Positions 31,322 through 42,300 of a DNA stretch of 47,048 bases are shown here, one piece after another. The stretch is from Ideonella aquatica (GTDB taxonomy: Bacteria > Pseudomonadota > Gammaproteobacteria > Burkholderiales > Burkholderiaceae_C). The notes beneath the pieces were generated by a model that ran no database searches, was not told the origin of the DNA, and saw nothing but the letters and a program-made list of their open reading frames with translations. The stretch lies in contig NZ_JAGQDE010000030.1 of the NCBI RefSeq assembly GCF_018069755.1, positions 1 to 47,048 of the forward strand. The letters run 5' to 3'. Position 1 is the stretch's first letter. Each line of letters opens with the position of its first letter. The translations under genes were made by a program, and so were the position numbers.

Positions 31322-32220
31322 CAGTGCAGCCTCGGGTTCAGCGCGTCGCGCAGCCAGTCGCCCAGCAGGTTGATGCTCAGCGAGATCGCCACCAGCATCA
31401 GCCCCGGGAACAGCGTGATCCACCACTCGCCCGACAGCAGGTAGTTGTTGCCGATGCGCACCAGCGTGCCCAGCGAGGGCGAGGTGGGCGGCACGCCCAC
31501 GCCCAGGAAGGACAGCGTGGCCTCGATGATGATGGCCTGCGCCACCTGCAGCGTGGCCAGCACGAAGACCGGCTGCATCACGTTGGGCAGCACATGGCGC
31601 CACATGATGCGGTGGCCCGGCACGCCGGTGACGCGCGCGGCCAGCACGTACTCCTTGTGCCGCTCGACCATGGCCTGGCCACGCACCGTGCGCGCATAGG
31701 GCACCCAGCCGGCCAGCGTGATCGACACGATCAGCACGCCAAAGGTCACCAGCAGCGAGGCCTGCGGAAACAGCGCATGCGCCACGCCGGCCAGCATCAG
31801 CGCCAGCAGGAAGGCCGGGAAGCTCAGCATCACATCGCACAGGCGCATCAGCAACGCATCCACCCAGCCGCCGCGGTAGCCCGCCAGCAGGCCCAGCGCG
31901 ATGCCGATCAGCGCCGAGGCCAGCACCGACACCCCCGCCACCACCAGCGAGATGCGCGCGCCATACATCAGCGCCGAGAGGATGTCGCGCCCCTGCTCAT
32001 CGGTGCCCAGCAGAAAGCCCGGCTGTCCGCCCTCGGACCAGGACGGCGGCAGCCGCGCATTGGCCAGCTCCAGCGCGTTCAAATCGAACGGGTTGGTCGG
32101 CGCCAGCCACTCGGCAAACACCGCCATCACCAGGCAGGCCAGCGCCACCAGCGCCGAGCCCAGCGCCACCGGCGAGCGGCGCAGGCTCAGCATCAGGTCA
32201 GACTGCCACCAGGCCAACAT
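31321..32220 (-). CDS. dipeptide/oligopeptide ABC transporter permease (DppC-like)
   Basis: 299 residues. The N-terminal helix is followed by the DppC hallmark LGTDEQGRDILSALMYGARISL and about five further helices. The coupling loop is EYVLAARVTGVPGHRIMWRH, with PNVMQPV. Its ATG directly follows the stop of the upstream permease with no gap. Confidence 0.94.
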   Translation of the reverse strand: MLAWWQSDLMLSLRRSPVALGSALVALACLVMAVFAEWLAPTNPFDLNALELANARLPPSWSEGGQPGFLLGTDEQGRDILSALMYGARISLVVAGVSVLASALIGIALGLLAGYRGGWVDALLMRLCDVMLSFPAFLLALMLAGVAHALFPQASLLVTFGVLIVSITLAGWVPYARTVRGQAMVERHKEYVLAARVTGVPGHRIMWRHVLPNVMQPVFVLATLQVAQAIIIEATLSFLGVGVPPTSPSLGTLVRIGNNYLLSGEWWITLFPGLMLVAISLSINLLGDWLRDALNPRLH

Positions 32221-33195
32221 TCAGTGCTCCCGGCCCACACGCAGCCGCGGATCGACCACCACGTACAGCAGGTCCACCACCAGGTTGATGACCACGAAGA
32301 TCAGCGCCACCAGGCACAGGTAGGCGGCCATCACCGGGATGTCGGCAAAGTTCACCGCGTCCAGGAACATCAGGCCCATGCCGGGCCACTGGAACACGGT
32401 TTCGGTGATCACCGCAAAGGCAATCAGGCTGCCCAGCTGCAGGCCCACCACGGTGATCACCGGCACCAGCGTGTTCTTCAGCGCGTGGCCGAAGTGGATG
32501 GCGCGGTCGCTCAGGCCGCGGGCGCGGGCGAAGCGGATGTAGTCGGCGCGCAGCACTTCAAGCATCTCGGCGCGCACCAGGCGCATCACCAGGGTCAGCG
32601 GGTAGGTGGCCAGCGTGATGGCCGGCAGCAGGATGTGGCGCCAGCCATCGGCCGTGGCCAGGCCGGTGGACCAGCGGCCGATCATCACCACGTCGCCGCG
32701 GCCGAAGCTGGGCAGCCAGCCCAGCAGCACCGCGAACACCAGGATCAGCACGATGCCGATCAGGAAGTTGGGCAGCGACACGCCCACCAGCGACACCGCC
32801 ATCAGCCACTGCGACAGCCAGCCGTCGCGCCGCAGCGCGGTGTACACGCCCAGCGGAATGCCCAGCGCCAGCGCGATCAGCGCGGCCAGCAGCGCCAGCT
32901 CCATGGTCGCCGGAAAGGCCTGGGCGATGACGTCCTTGACCTGGCGCCCCAGGCGCAGGCTCATGCCGAACTCGCCTTGCACCGCATTGGCCACGAAGCG
33001 CTGGAACTGCACCGGCATCGGCTGGTCCAGGCCCAGCTCGGCGCGCACCTGGGCCACCTTCTCGGGGCTGGCGTCCTGGCCCACCAGAAAGGCCACCGGG
33101 TCGCCCACGTACTGGAACAGCGCAAAGGCCATCGCGGCCACGGTGAGCAGCACCGCGACCGACTGCCCCAGGCGGCGCAGCAGGAAGGCCAGCAT
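32221..33195 (-). CDS. dipeptide/oligopeptide ABC transporter permease (DppB-like)
   Basis: 324 residues from the ATG at 33195 (MLAFLLRRLGQSVAVLL). It has the DppB N terminus, a periplasmic part with ELGLDQPMPVQFQRFV, six helices and the coupling motif RADYIRFARARGLSDRAIHF with HALKNTLVPVITVVGLQ. It is 22 bp after the GGDEF-like gene. No periplasmic binding-protein gene lies in the window, so the transporter must use one encoded elsewhere. Confidence 0.94.
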   Translation of the reverse strand: MLAFLLRRLGQSVAVLLTVAAMAFALFQYVGDPVAFLVGQDASPEKVAQVRAELGLDQPMPVQFQRFVANAVQGEFGMSLRLGRQVKDVIAQAFPATMELALLAALIALALGIPLGVYTALRRDGWLSQWLMAVSLVGVSLPNFLIGIVLILVFAVLLGWLPSFGRGDVVMIGRWSTGLATADGWRHILLPAITLATYPLTLVMRLVRAEMLEVLRADYIRFARARGLSDRAIHFGHALKNTLVPVITVVGLQLGSLIAFAVITETVFQWPGMGLMFLDAVNFADIPVMAAYLCLVALIFVVINLVVDLLYVVVDPRLRVGREH

Positions 33196-33217
33196 CAGCG
33201 GGCGATGGCAGCGGTGA

Positions 33218-34372
33218 TCAACATGCGGCCGATTGAACCACAGCCCCGGCCGGGCTGCCGCGCAGGGCATTCAGCGCCCGCTCGGTGACGGTCTGGGCCT
33301 GGCTGTCGCCCGGCGCCACCAGGGCGCTGCCCACCCGCAGGTGCAGGCGCAGCGCCGGCAGCAGCGGCAGCAGGCGCATGGCTTCCACCGATTCCTGCAA
33401 CCGCCGCACCACCACGTCCAGATCGGTCGTGCTGAGCTGGCCGTCCAGCACCGCCACCAGCGCCCCATCGGCGCCGCGCGCCAGCACATCGGTCTGGCGC
33501 AGCTCATGCGAGACCACCGCGGCGGCGCGGCGCAGCACATCGTCGGCCACCGCGGGGCCGCTTTGCGCGCGCAGCGCCGGCAGCGGCTCGATCACCAGCG
33601 TCAGCACCGCAAAGCGCCGGTGCTCACGCGACCAGCGGCTCCAGGCCTGGGCCAGCGCGCGCGCCAGGCCCTGGTCGTTGACCAGGCCGGTCAGGCCGTC
33701 GATCTGCGCCTGGCTGCGCAGCCGGCCCAGCGTGCCCCGCAGCAGCAGCGAGGCCAGCAGCGCGTTCAGCAGCGTCAGCACCGCCGTGCTCAGCAGGCCC
33801 AGCGCCAGCGTGGAGGCGTCGCCCAGGTGGGCCTCCATCGGCCAGTCCAGCCACAGGCCGCCCACCGCCCGCGCCAGCATCAGGGCCGCCAGACCGCTGG
33901 CCAGGGCCCAGATGGCGCGGCCGGCCGCCGGGCCCAGGCTGGTCAACACCGGCCGCAGGCAGGCCAGCGACAAGCGCCCCACCATCCAGGCCATCACCAG
34001 CAGCAGCACCGCGCCGCGCCAGGGGGCGGACTCGGCGTCCAGCCCCAGCACCGCGATCGCGCCCAGCGCCATGGCCACCAGCGGCAGCGGCGAGGCCATC
34101 GGCGGCAGGCGCAGCGCCTGCTGGATGCCGCGCCACAGCAGCAGCATCGCCCCCAGCACCAGCATGTCGGCCAGCGCGTGGGTCAACCAGTAGGGCAGCG
34201 GCCCGCGCCCGGCGATCAGCAGCAGCGCCAGCGCCAGCACGGCGTCGAAACGGGCCAGCTCACGCAGCGCCAGGCGCCGGCCCGTGGCGTTGCCCGCGGC
34301 CACCTGCCACACCGCCGCGAACAGCAGCAGCTGCAGCGCCGTGACCAGCCAGACGACCTGGGCGCCGCTCAT
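33218..34372 (-). CDS. membrane protein with degenerate GGDEF domain
   Basis: 384 residues. Five to six membrane helices (about 1-210) precede a GGDEF-fold domain recognised by IDGLTGLVNDQGLARAL (224-240; canonical form DxLTGLxNR). The active-site loop, normally GGDEF, reads GADGA (300-304, in LARGADGALVAVL). Catalytic and metal-binding acids are missing, so diguanylate cyclase activity is not expected; a sensor or c-di-GMP-independent role is more likely. The start overlaps the upstream gene (ATGA), and the peptide transporter follows at 22 bp. Confidence 0.8.
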   Translation of the reverse strand: MSGAQVVWLVTALQLLLFAAVWQVAAGNATGRRLALRELARFDAVLALALLLIAGRGPLPYWLTHALADMLVLGAMLLLWRGIQQALRLPPMASPLPLVAMALGAIAVLGLDAESAPWRGAVLLLVMAWMVGRLSLACLRPVLTSLGPAAGRAIWALASGLAALMLARAVGGLWLDWPMEAHLGDASTLALGLLSTAVLTLLNALLASLLLRGTLGRLRSQAQIDGLTGLVNDQGLARALAQAWSRWSREHRRFAVLTLVIEPLPALRAQSGPAVADDVLRRAAAVVSHELRQTDVLARGADGALVAVLDGQLSTTDLDVVVRRLQESVEAMRLLPLLPALRLHLRVGSALVAPGDSQAQTVTERALNALRGSPAGAVVQSAAC

Positions 34373-34806
34373 TCGCGCCCCGCATCCGGCAGCGCGCCGT
34401 GGCCGGCCCGCAGGCCTTCGGCCAGCGCCGCCAGCTCATCGGCCGCGCCGGCCCCGCGGCGCAGCGTGACCAGCAGCTGCGCCGTCTCGCGCGCCTGAGT
34501 GCGCAGCAGCTGCGCAATGCGCCGCGTGGCCCCGGCCAGGTCGGCCAGCTGGCCCGGCACCGGGCTGTCCTCGTCGCCGATCAGCAGGCCTTCAATGTGG
34601 TGGGCGTCCTGGGCATGGCGTTCCTGCAGGCGATCGAAGGCCTGCGCGACGTCTTTCAACAGCGCATCCAGCAGTGCCTCTCGTTCGGACAAGCCCGGCC
34701 CCGGGTCCCAGCCCGCCCGGCGCAAGGCACGCGTGTAGCGGCCCGGCCCTGCGGGGTGTCCCTCTGCGTCGCCGGCACCTGGGCCGGACAACGACTCCCA
34801 GGACAT
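34369..34806 (-). CDS. helical protein of unknown function
   Basis: 145 residues from the ATG at 34806, with GGAGGGG 5 bp upstream; earlier in-frame starts lack such a site. A Gly/Pro-rich N terminus is followed by long amphipathic helices (about 40-135; SEREALLDALLKDVAQAF, DRLQERHAQD). No signal peptide or membrane helix; no family recognised. The stop overlaps the GGDEF-like gene, so a partnership with it is likely. It heads the run that ends at rlpA. Confidence 0.75.
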   Translation of the reverse strand: MSWESLSGPGAGDAEGHPAGPGRYTRALRRAGWDPGPGLSEREALLDALLKDVAQAFDRLQERHAQDAHHIEGLLIGDEDSPVPGQLADLAGATRRIAQLLRTQARETAQLLVTLRRGAGAADELAALAEGLRAGHGALPDAGRE

Positions 34807-35063
34807 GCCAACCCCTCCATGGATGAAACACGATGTTACTGGGAAGGCGGGGATGCTGCACTGGGGTGATGCGGTGAGGGGACGGGGAATGCGGAGGAGT
34901 TCACGGAGCAAACGACCAATCGGCCCATTGGCTGGCCGGGGCTACCGTCGAAACCGGCCTGCAGTCGACGCACTCTGTGCCCTGAGGAAAGGCACTCCAT
35001 CGAGCCCGGCTTGGCCCGAAGTTCCCTGAAGTGGCCTCGACGAAGGCGACCAAGCGGGCGCTC
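34807..35063. other. intergenic region after T1SS locus 2
   Basis: 257 bases. It holds the ribosome binding site and presumably the promoter of the 34369-34806 gene. A short hairpin (GTGCC at 34977-34981 with GGCAC about nine bases later) was seen, but no T-tract. Nothing else recognised. Confidence 0.4.
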
Positions 35064-36368
35064 TCAACGCTCCTGTGCTGCATCGTGACTGGCGGCCAGA
35101 ACGGGCGACAGCAGATAAGACAGCAGTGTTCGCCGAGCCAAGACAATCTCGGCCTGCACTGCCATTCCGGCTCGCACCGGCATGCCTTCGCCTTGGGGTT
35201 GCGCCAACTGCACCTCGGCACGAAACCCCCGCTCAGTGCCATCGGACTGTGCCATGGAGACGTCAGGTGCAAGTCGGGTGACTCGACCGTCCAGCCAGCC
35301 GTGGCGCTGGAAAGGGAAAGCGGCCAACTTCACACGGGCGGCTTGCCCCACCTCAACCTGACCTACATCCGAATGCCCCAACCAGACCTCTGCCTTAAGT
35401 GCAACTGAAGCAGGCACCACGCTCATCACTGTTGTGCCCGAGGCCACCACCTGTCCTGGTCCGTTGACCAACATGTCCTTGACCACGCCGTCAACCGGCG
35501 CGACCAGGTCCAGTCGACCTCGGCGGGCTTCCGCATGGGCCAACGCCTGAACCAACTGCGGCTCCTGCGCTCGCAAGCTCTGCAACTCAGTGGCCGCTCG
35601 GGACTGAAATTCGCTACGCAGGGCATCCAAACGGACGCGGGCAGCATCCCGGGACGCGAGCAATGCGCCCACTCTCGCCCGCTGCGCGGCCTCCTCGTCG
35701 TTTCGAGCCGCCTGATCGCGTTGGCGCTCCGCCATGGAAAGCTGGCTGAAGAATCCGTCTGCGTGGAGTTGAGCAATGGCTGTCAACTGCTGTTGGCCTG
35801 CACGTGTCAGGCTGGCAAGGCGCTGTTCGTCCTGGACTGCAGTGCGCCATTCGGCGTCGGCTTGAATCCATCGGGCCGTGGCCTCGCGCCGAAGATCCCG
35901 TTGAGCCTCCCGTCGTGCCCGCATTTCCGACGCTGCGTGCCGCTCTGCCTCACGCCATATCGCAAGAGGCACGTCAGAAGGGACTCGCGACTCCGCCTGT
36001 TCATCTGCGGTAGCGTCGGCAGCAACCCTGTTGAGTTCGGCGGCCATGGCCAAATTGGCCACCAACGCGCGTTGTGCAGCCAGCAGATCCGTACCGGCCT
36101 GCTGGGCATCCAGCGCGAGCAAGACCTGACCCTCCTTGACCTGATCACCCTCCTGGACGAGCAGCTTGAGAACAGTGCCTGACTCCATGGACTGTACGGT
36201 GCGAACTGAAGCCGTTGGCCTGATATGGCCGGAGGCCACCGCAACAACGTCTGTTTCAACCATGGACGCCCAGGCCACGAGAAGGACACCCAAGGTCATG
36301 ACCGTCCGTCCGACTCCGACAAAGCCCGGACGACAGTCATACACGCTGTCCCTGTCTGGAGCATTCAT
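35064..36368 (-). CDS. hlyD: HlyD-family periplasmic adaptor of T1SS locus 2
   Basis: 434 residues from the ATG at 36368; no clear Shine-Dalgarno. A short cytoplasmic N terminus, one membrane helix (about 21-38), a first lipoyl half (VASGHIRPTASVRTVQSMES; GTVLKLLVQEGDQVKEGQ), a long coiled coil, the second lipoyl half (LVAPVDGVVKDMLVNGPGQV) and the C-terminal RTLLSYLLSPV block. It is the last gene of the operon, 22 bp after the lipase gene, whereas in locus 1 hlyD directly follows the exporter. Confidence 0.94.
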   Translation of the reverse strand: MNAPDRDSVYDCRPGFVGVGRTVMTLGVLLVAWASMVETDVVAVASGHIRPTASVRTVQSMESGTVLKLLVQEGDQVKEGQVLLALDAQQAGTDLLAAQRALVANLAMAAELNRVAADATADEQAESRVPSDVPLAIWREAERHAASEMRARREAQRDLRREATARWIQADAEWRTAVQDEQRLASLTRAGQQQLTAIAQLHADGFFSQLSMAERQRDQAARNDEEAAQRARVGALLASRDAARVRLDALRSEFQSRAATELQSLRAQEPQLVQALAHAEARRGRLDLVAPVDGVVKDMLVNGPGQVVASGTTVMSVVPASVALKAEVWLGHSDVGQVEVGQAARVKLAAFPFQRHGWLDGRVTRLAPDVSMAQSDGTERGFRAEVQLAQPQGEGMPVRAGMAVQAEIVLARRTLLSYLLSPVLAASHDAAQER

Positions 36369-36390
36369 ATGGGGTCAGCGCACGACGACG

Positions 36391-39300
36391 TCAGGCATTT
36401 GCGACTCCATAGAGCCATCGCCGCTGATTTCGATCATCCATCCAGACGGGTAGGCGTGGAATCTGAGGCTCATCCTCATCATCGGACAATGACTGAATCC
36501 AGGATGGCGCCTGATGAATGGCCGAGTTGACCCATTGGTTCGCCCAAGCCAATTCGAGAGTGCCAGGGCCCCCGGCAGCGATGACCATGCCATCGATTTC
36601 TGCGGCGCTGCTTGAGCTGCCATCGGCCCATTGAACCCATTCAACAGGGCGCTGCCCGGCGGCGAACCAGTCCTTGATGAGGACCTCAACTGGCGGCCCC
36701 TCTGTGCTGGTCGCCAGGATCATGAGGTGCTTCCCGGCCTGGTTGACAACGACGTTCTCGCGGTTGGAATGAAGGAACTGAACCATGTCGACGCCGCCCT
36801 GATCACCTGCGGACTCGACGATGAGATCTGCCCCACCACCTGGATCGATCAGATATCGGTCATCGCCGACTCCTCCCGTCAGCACATCATCGCCAGCGAA
36901 ACCGCGAAGCGTATCGTTGCCTGCGACGCCCAAGAGGCGATTGGCCCCCTGGTTGCCCTCCAGCAGGTTATTTCGACTGTTGCCCGCACCATCCACGTCT
37001 GCATCACCGAGCAGCCGGAGGTTGTCGACATTCGCCGACAGCGCGCGGTTCAGGCCAAGCCAGGTCTCGACGCGATCAACGCCCTCGCCAGCCAACTCGA
37101 CAATATCGTCTCCAGCCTCGGCGACGAAGACATCGTCTCCTGCCCCACCCACCAGGGTGTCCACCCCCAAGCCGCCATCCAGGGTATCGTCGCCTGCACC
37201 GCCTTCGAGTCGATTCGCACCTGCGTTCCCCTGCAATTCGTTCGACTCGGCGTTGCCGATACCCCTTGATGACAGACTGCCCGTCAGTTCAAGCCGCTCC
37301 ACCCCCGTCGGCAGCAGGGCGACCTGGAGTGCCGATTGGACGCGATCACGGCCGCCCTGAAGTCCTGCCAATTCAATCGCTTGATCGTTAGCGTCATCGA
37401 GCACAAAGGTGTCGTCGCCGTCTCCGCCGATCAAAGTATCAGCGCCCAAGCCACCGTCCAAGGTGTCGGCTCCACCTCGCCCGTCCAACAGGTCTGCGCC
37501 TGCGTAGCCCACGATGCTGTCAGCGCTGGCATAGCCTGTGACGGTGTCGTTGCCGCTCCCGACCTTGTCCAGCAGAGCTTGCCGGACCTGCTGCACCGTC
37601 ATGTCGCCGTCGGTACAGCGGAGCAGGTCCACCGCCCAATCGCCATCGCCGTCAGCAAGCAGGTAGTTCCGAAGTCGGACTTCGTCGGTGCGCCCCTTGA
37701 TGCGAACGACCACATCATCACCTTGGCGGAGCACATCAATGTCTTGAAGACGAAGGCCTTGCAGCAGCAGGATGTCTGTCGATGTGGCTGAGCGGGAATC
37801 CAGGTTCTCCACCACATCCACGCCACCACCTACCGCAAATTTATAGGTGTCGTTGCCATCGCCAGCCCGGAGTAAGTCGTCGCCGACGCCACCATCCAGG
37901 GTGTCATCGTGGGTACCGCCGATCAGGCTGTCTCGCCCTGCGAGACCAATCAGTTCGCACTGGTGGGTCTCCACCGAAGCATCCACACGATTGTCGGCAG
38001 TGTTTCCCGTGAAATGGCGCGTACCAACATAGGGAGAACCTGAAGCGATCAGATGCTCTATGTTCGCAGGCAACGCATAGGTCGTGGCGAAGAAGATCAC
38101 CGTGTCTATGCCCTGACCTGCGACCTCCACCAGGGCTGCATCCTCCCAGTCGAGGTGATAGGTGTCGTCGCCGGCGCCTCCAACAAGATTGTCGGCGCCT
38201 GCGCTGCCAATCAGGGTGTCGTTGCCGTCTTCACCCAGGAGTAGGTCATTTCCTTCCTCACCGAGAAGCGCATCGTTGCCTGCGCCGCCGCGCAGGGTGT
38301 CATGGCCATAGCCGCTGTCGTAGATGTCATCGGCTGCGCCGCCAGTCAGGCTGTCGTTGGCGTCGCCACTCCAGTGAATCAAGTCACGCAGAGCGAGGCG
38401 ACTGCCATCCGCAAAGTTCAAGGTCTCAATGGTGGAGACCTTGTGCACCTCGCCATTGGGTGCAATAAAGTTCGAGAAGAAACTGCGCAACTCCAGCCGG
38501 TCGCCGCCCCCGAAGTCCACGACCAGCCCGTTCTTGGACGACACAGATAGCCGTACATCGGCGCGCGACATGCCTTCTCCGATGATCGCACTGGAGGACG
38601 GGAGATTTTGCCCCGAATGGTCAACATGCCCCGTGAACACATCCGTTCCATCGCCACGTCCAAAGTACACGGTGGCGCCTGCTGCCGCGTCCATCCGGTC
38701 GTTGCCCGCACCTGGTATCAGCACCTGCCCCTTGCCGGCCAGATCCCAACAAAGCAGCGTATCGTCGCCCGCCCCTCCCGCGAGCGTTGCGCCAGCGCCA
38801 ATGCAGTCAAGTGTGTCATTGCCGCTGCCACCGTCAAGATGTTGACGGTCGCCCGCATAGCCCAGGAGCGTGTCATCTCCCTCGCCTCCCTGCAGAACGG
38901 CATCCGCACGCCCGCCCCAAACCTCGTCATCACCATCGCCACCGATGAGTAGACGTCCCCCACTCAGCGTGTCTGCACCGGCGCCACCGTTGAGCGTATC
39001 GAGGCTGTCAATGCTCGCCAAATGATCGTCGCCCAAGCCGCCCGTCAGCGAATCAGCGCCGACAAATCCCCACATCGAGTCATTGCCGTCGGTGCCCTGG
39101 TTCAGCCGTTGGATCATGTCGTCGATTGACCACTCCGTGCCGTCGTCGAAACGGATTCTGCGCAATGGGTTGGCCGTCGATCTTGGATCGTTCTGTACGG
39201 CAAAGTCCCGCACCAGCAGACTGTCCTCGCTGCCGACAAGATGTATCCGCAGGCCCTCGGGAGCCCACGCGTTATCGCTCTGACGCACCCTCTCAAGCCT

Positions 39301-42300
39301 CAGCTGCGATGCTGTGATGCCGGACCCCCATTGCAGGGTCACATCAGGGGCCGTTGTCCTGGAACCCACCAACTCGTCCTGACCGTCTCCGAGCGAGAAC
39401 CGCACCGTCGCCACGACACCTTGTGCAAAGCCCGCACCACTGACATCGATCAGATCATTTCCCGCCCCACCAGTGACCATGCTGCGGCCCGTCCACACCG
39501 TCAGTACGTCGTCTCCTTCTCCACCGTCCAGCGTGTCATTGCCCATGCCTGAGCTGAGTCTGTCGTTGCCCAAACCGCCCAGCAGCAAATCGTTGTCGTC
39601 GTAGCCATCCAGGATGTCGTTGCCACGGTCACCGATCAGTACATCATCGCCATTGGAGCCACTGAGATAGTCATCGCCCCAGCCACCGTCCAGGGTGTCG
39701 TTGACGGCAAGGCCGTTGGCATCAACGCTGGTCCCGTACAGCGTGTCGTTTCCACCAGCGCCGAACAGGGCCTGGCTAATGCTGTCGCTCGTCGAGAAGC
39801 GAAACGAGGTGCTCACCTTGTCCTGCACCCAGTCGCGAACAAGGACCGTCTCGCCGCCGATCTCCAGCTGAAGGCTCGGCTTGCGGTAGGCGTAGTAGAT
39901 CTCCAGCTTTTGGCCGGCCGAGCCGATGCCCAGGGTCAGACTGGTATCAAGCAAGTCGTCCTGCACCGTGACCGCGCCAGGGCAGCGGATCAGATCATCA
40001 CCGCCCGTGTCGACCACGGACTCCCAATCGACAGCCACTGCTTCAGTGTCGGACTCGGACACGACTGGCAGCACAGCGTCGCCATTGGCGAGTGTCATCC
40101 GCTGGGAATGCGCCTGACCCTGCCGAGCGATGGTGGCGGCTGACTCTTCGGTGATGATGAAAATATCGCTGCCTGAGGCGCCGAACAGGCGGTCGAGCCC
40201 CTCGCCGCCATGGATCAGGTCGTTGCCCCATCCACCGATCAGTGTGTCGTCGCCATCGCCGCCGTGCAGTTCGTCGAAACCGAACAGGGTCGATACGGCG
40301 TTGGAGACCGTCTCGTCCTCACCGGCAAGCCAGTCAGCTCCAGCCCCGCCCCAGAGCGTGTCGGCACCGCCGCCGCCAAATAGCACATCGTCGCCGTCAC
40401 CACCCTCCATCCAATCACTTCCGTGGCCTTGCGCGGCCAGTACTTCAGCGGCTGTATCGCCCCAGAGCACATCGTTGCCCGCGCCGCCCCAGAGCTGGTC
40501 GCTACCGCCCTCGCCCCAGAGTCGGTCATTGCCCAGGCCGCCCCTGAGCTGATCGTCGCCGTGGTACATCGCATCGAAGGCCAGCACCGGGTTCCTGACG
40601 GCGCCATCGTCACCGTAGAGCCGGTCATCGTGATCGCCGCCGTCCAGCATGTCGCCGGCGCCACCGCCCACCAGCGTGTCCAGCCCGACGCCGCCATCCA
40701 GGCGGTCGGCGCCGTGGTAGGTGGCGGCCAGTTGGCCCGCCCAATCATCCCCGCTGAGGCCGTCATTTCCCGCGCCACCGTACAGCAGGTCACCCTGTCC
40801 GCCACCCGTCAGGCCATCGTTGCCGTCGCCACCCATCAGCAGGTCCCGGCCATGTTGCGCCGCTGGTGAACCGATCAGGCTGCCGGGCTCCGCGTCGTCG
40901 ATGCCGTCGCCCCACAGTCGATCGTCGCCGATGCCCCCGTCCAGGGTGTCGTCGCCACCACGACCCATCATGATGAACTCGTTGCCGCCGCCGCCCAGCA
41001 GGATATCGGCCCCCTCGCCGCCGTACAGGTCGTCATCACCTTCTCCCCCGTCCAGCAGGTTGGAGAAGGTATCGGCCACATAGGCTGTGTCCAGCCAGTA
41101 GTACACCACCGACACGCCCGCTGTCTGGATGCCGAGCTTGGACGAGGTGACCGTGCCGAAAGCCGCCGAATTGGCAGGTGCCGCCAGCCCAAAGGGCGTC
41201 TTGGTCACGCCCCAGGTGTCGCCTGCGATCCAGATCTGCTCACCACCGGGCGCTACGAAACGGTCCGTAGTCTTCTGCTGTCTGAAGATGGCTGTGCTGT
41301 GCGACGACATCAGGACATCATTGCCCGCGCCACCCCGCAAGGTGTCGGACCCGCGACCACCAGAGAGCCAGTCGTTGCCCAGACCACCGGTCAGCGAGTC
41401 GGCGCCAGAGCCGCCGTCCAGGGCGTCGTTGCCCTCAAGGCCGTTCATGTCCTCCGGCTCAGCCGTGCCTTCGATCACATCATGAAACCCCCTGTGCTCC
41501 TCGCCGTGCTCCAGATTGCCCGTCTTCGGGTCCCACCAGCACTCGCTCCATTGATAGACGTCGTCGATGATGTGTGCGCGCTGGTCGCCCCGGTACTTCG
41601 ATGTCGGCGAATCAGGTAGCGTCGCCTCCTGCAGCCGCAGTCCGAAGCGCCCGGTCTGCCCCTGCTCGATCACAACCACCGAGCCTGCCAACGGGCTGGA
41701 CGCCGAGAAACTGACAACCAGGTCGAAACGATCCGCAGAGATGGGAACCTTGGCAAACGTGACCGAGCGGTCCGCGCTGCGCCATAAGCCATCGGCCTGC
41801 CATTGCCCCACCGGCAGGGTCATCCCCTCCAGTACCAGCGTGCCGTTGTTGTCGGTGTCCGACACCACCTGGGTGCCGTCGCCCTTCATGACGAAGTAGT
41901 AGTCGGAACCGAGTCCACCACGCAGCAGATTGACGCCTGCGCCGCCGAACAGGTTGTCGCCACCTTCCCCGCCCAGCAGGATGTCGTTGCCGGCGCCGCC
42001 CTTAAGCAGGTCAACGCCGCCACCGCCTTCGAGCCAGTCCTGGCCGGCGGCGCCGTCCAGGGTGTCGGCGCCGGCTCCGCCGAACAGGGCGTCCTGGAGG
42101 TCACCCCCCTCGGCGGCATCCGCAAGGTCGCCGCCGAAGGTCGTGTACCGGACGGGCGCATCCGGGTCAGCGCCAACAACAAGAACACGCCCCTCCGCCC
42201 TGTCATCGAACCGACGGATGTCGATGTACACCTTTGGATCCAGGTTTGAGGAATCCCTTTGGTTCAGGAAGCCCCGCCAGTACAACCAACTGGCCCGCTC

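Noticed and set aside
31324-33288. 654-residue plus-strand frame across dppB and dppC
   Set aside because: His/Gln/Arg-rich antisense artefact; both permeases are well defined on the minus strand.
34901-35272. 123-residue minus-strand frame overlapping the end of hlyD of locus 2
   Set aside because: Its N-terminal half lies inside hlyD in another frame, there is no clear start signal, and the composition is unlike a real protein. A remnant of a mobile sequence in 34901-35063 cannot be excluded.
36800-42200. Regular short repeats as a CRISPR array
   Set aside because: The repeats are in-frame RTX codons of varying sequence (GGxGxDxL), not identical repeats with unique spacers.
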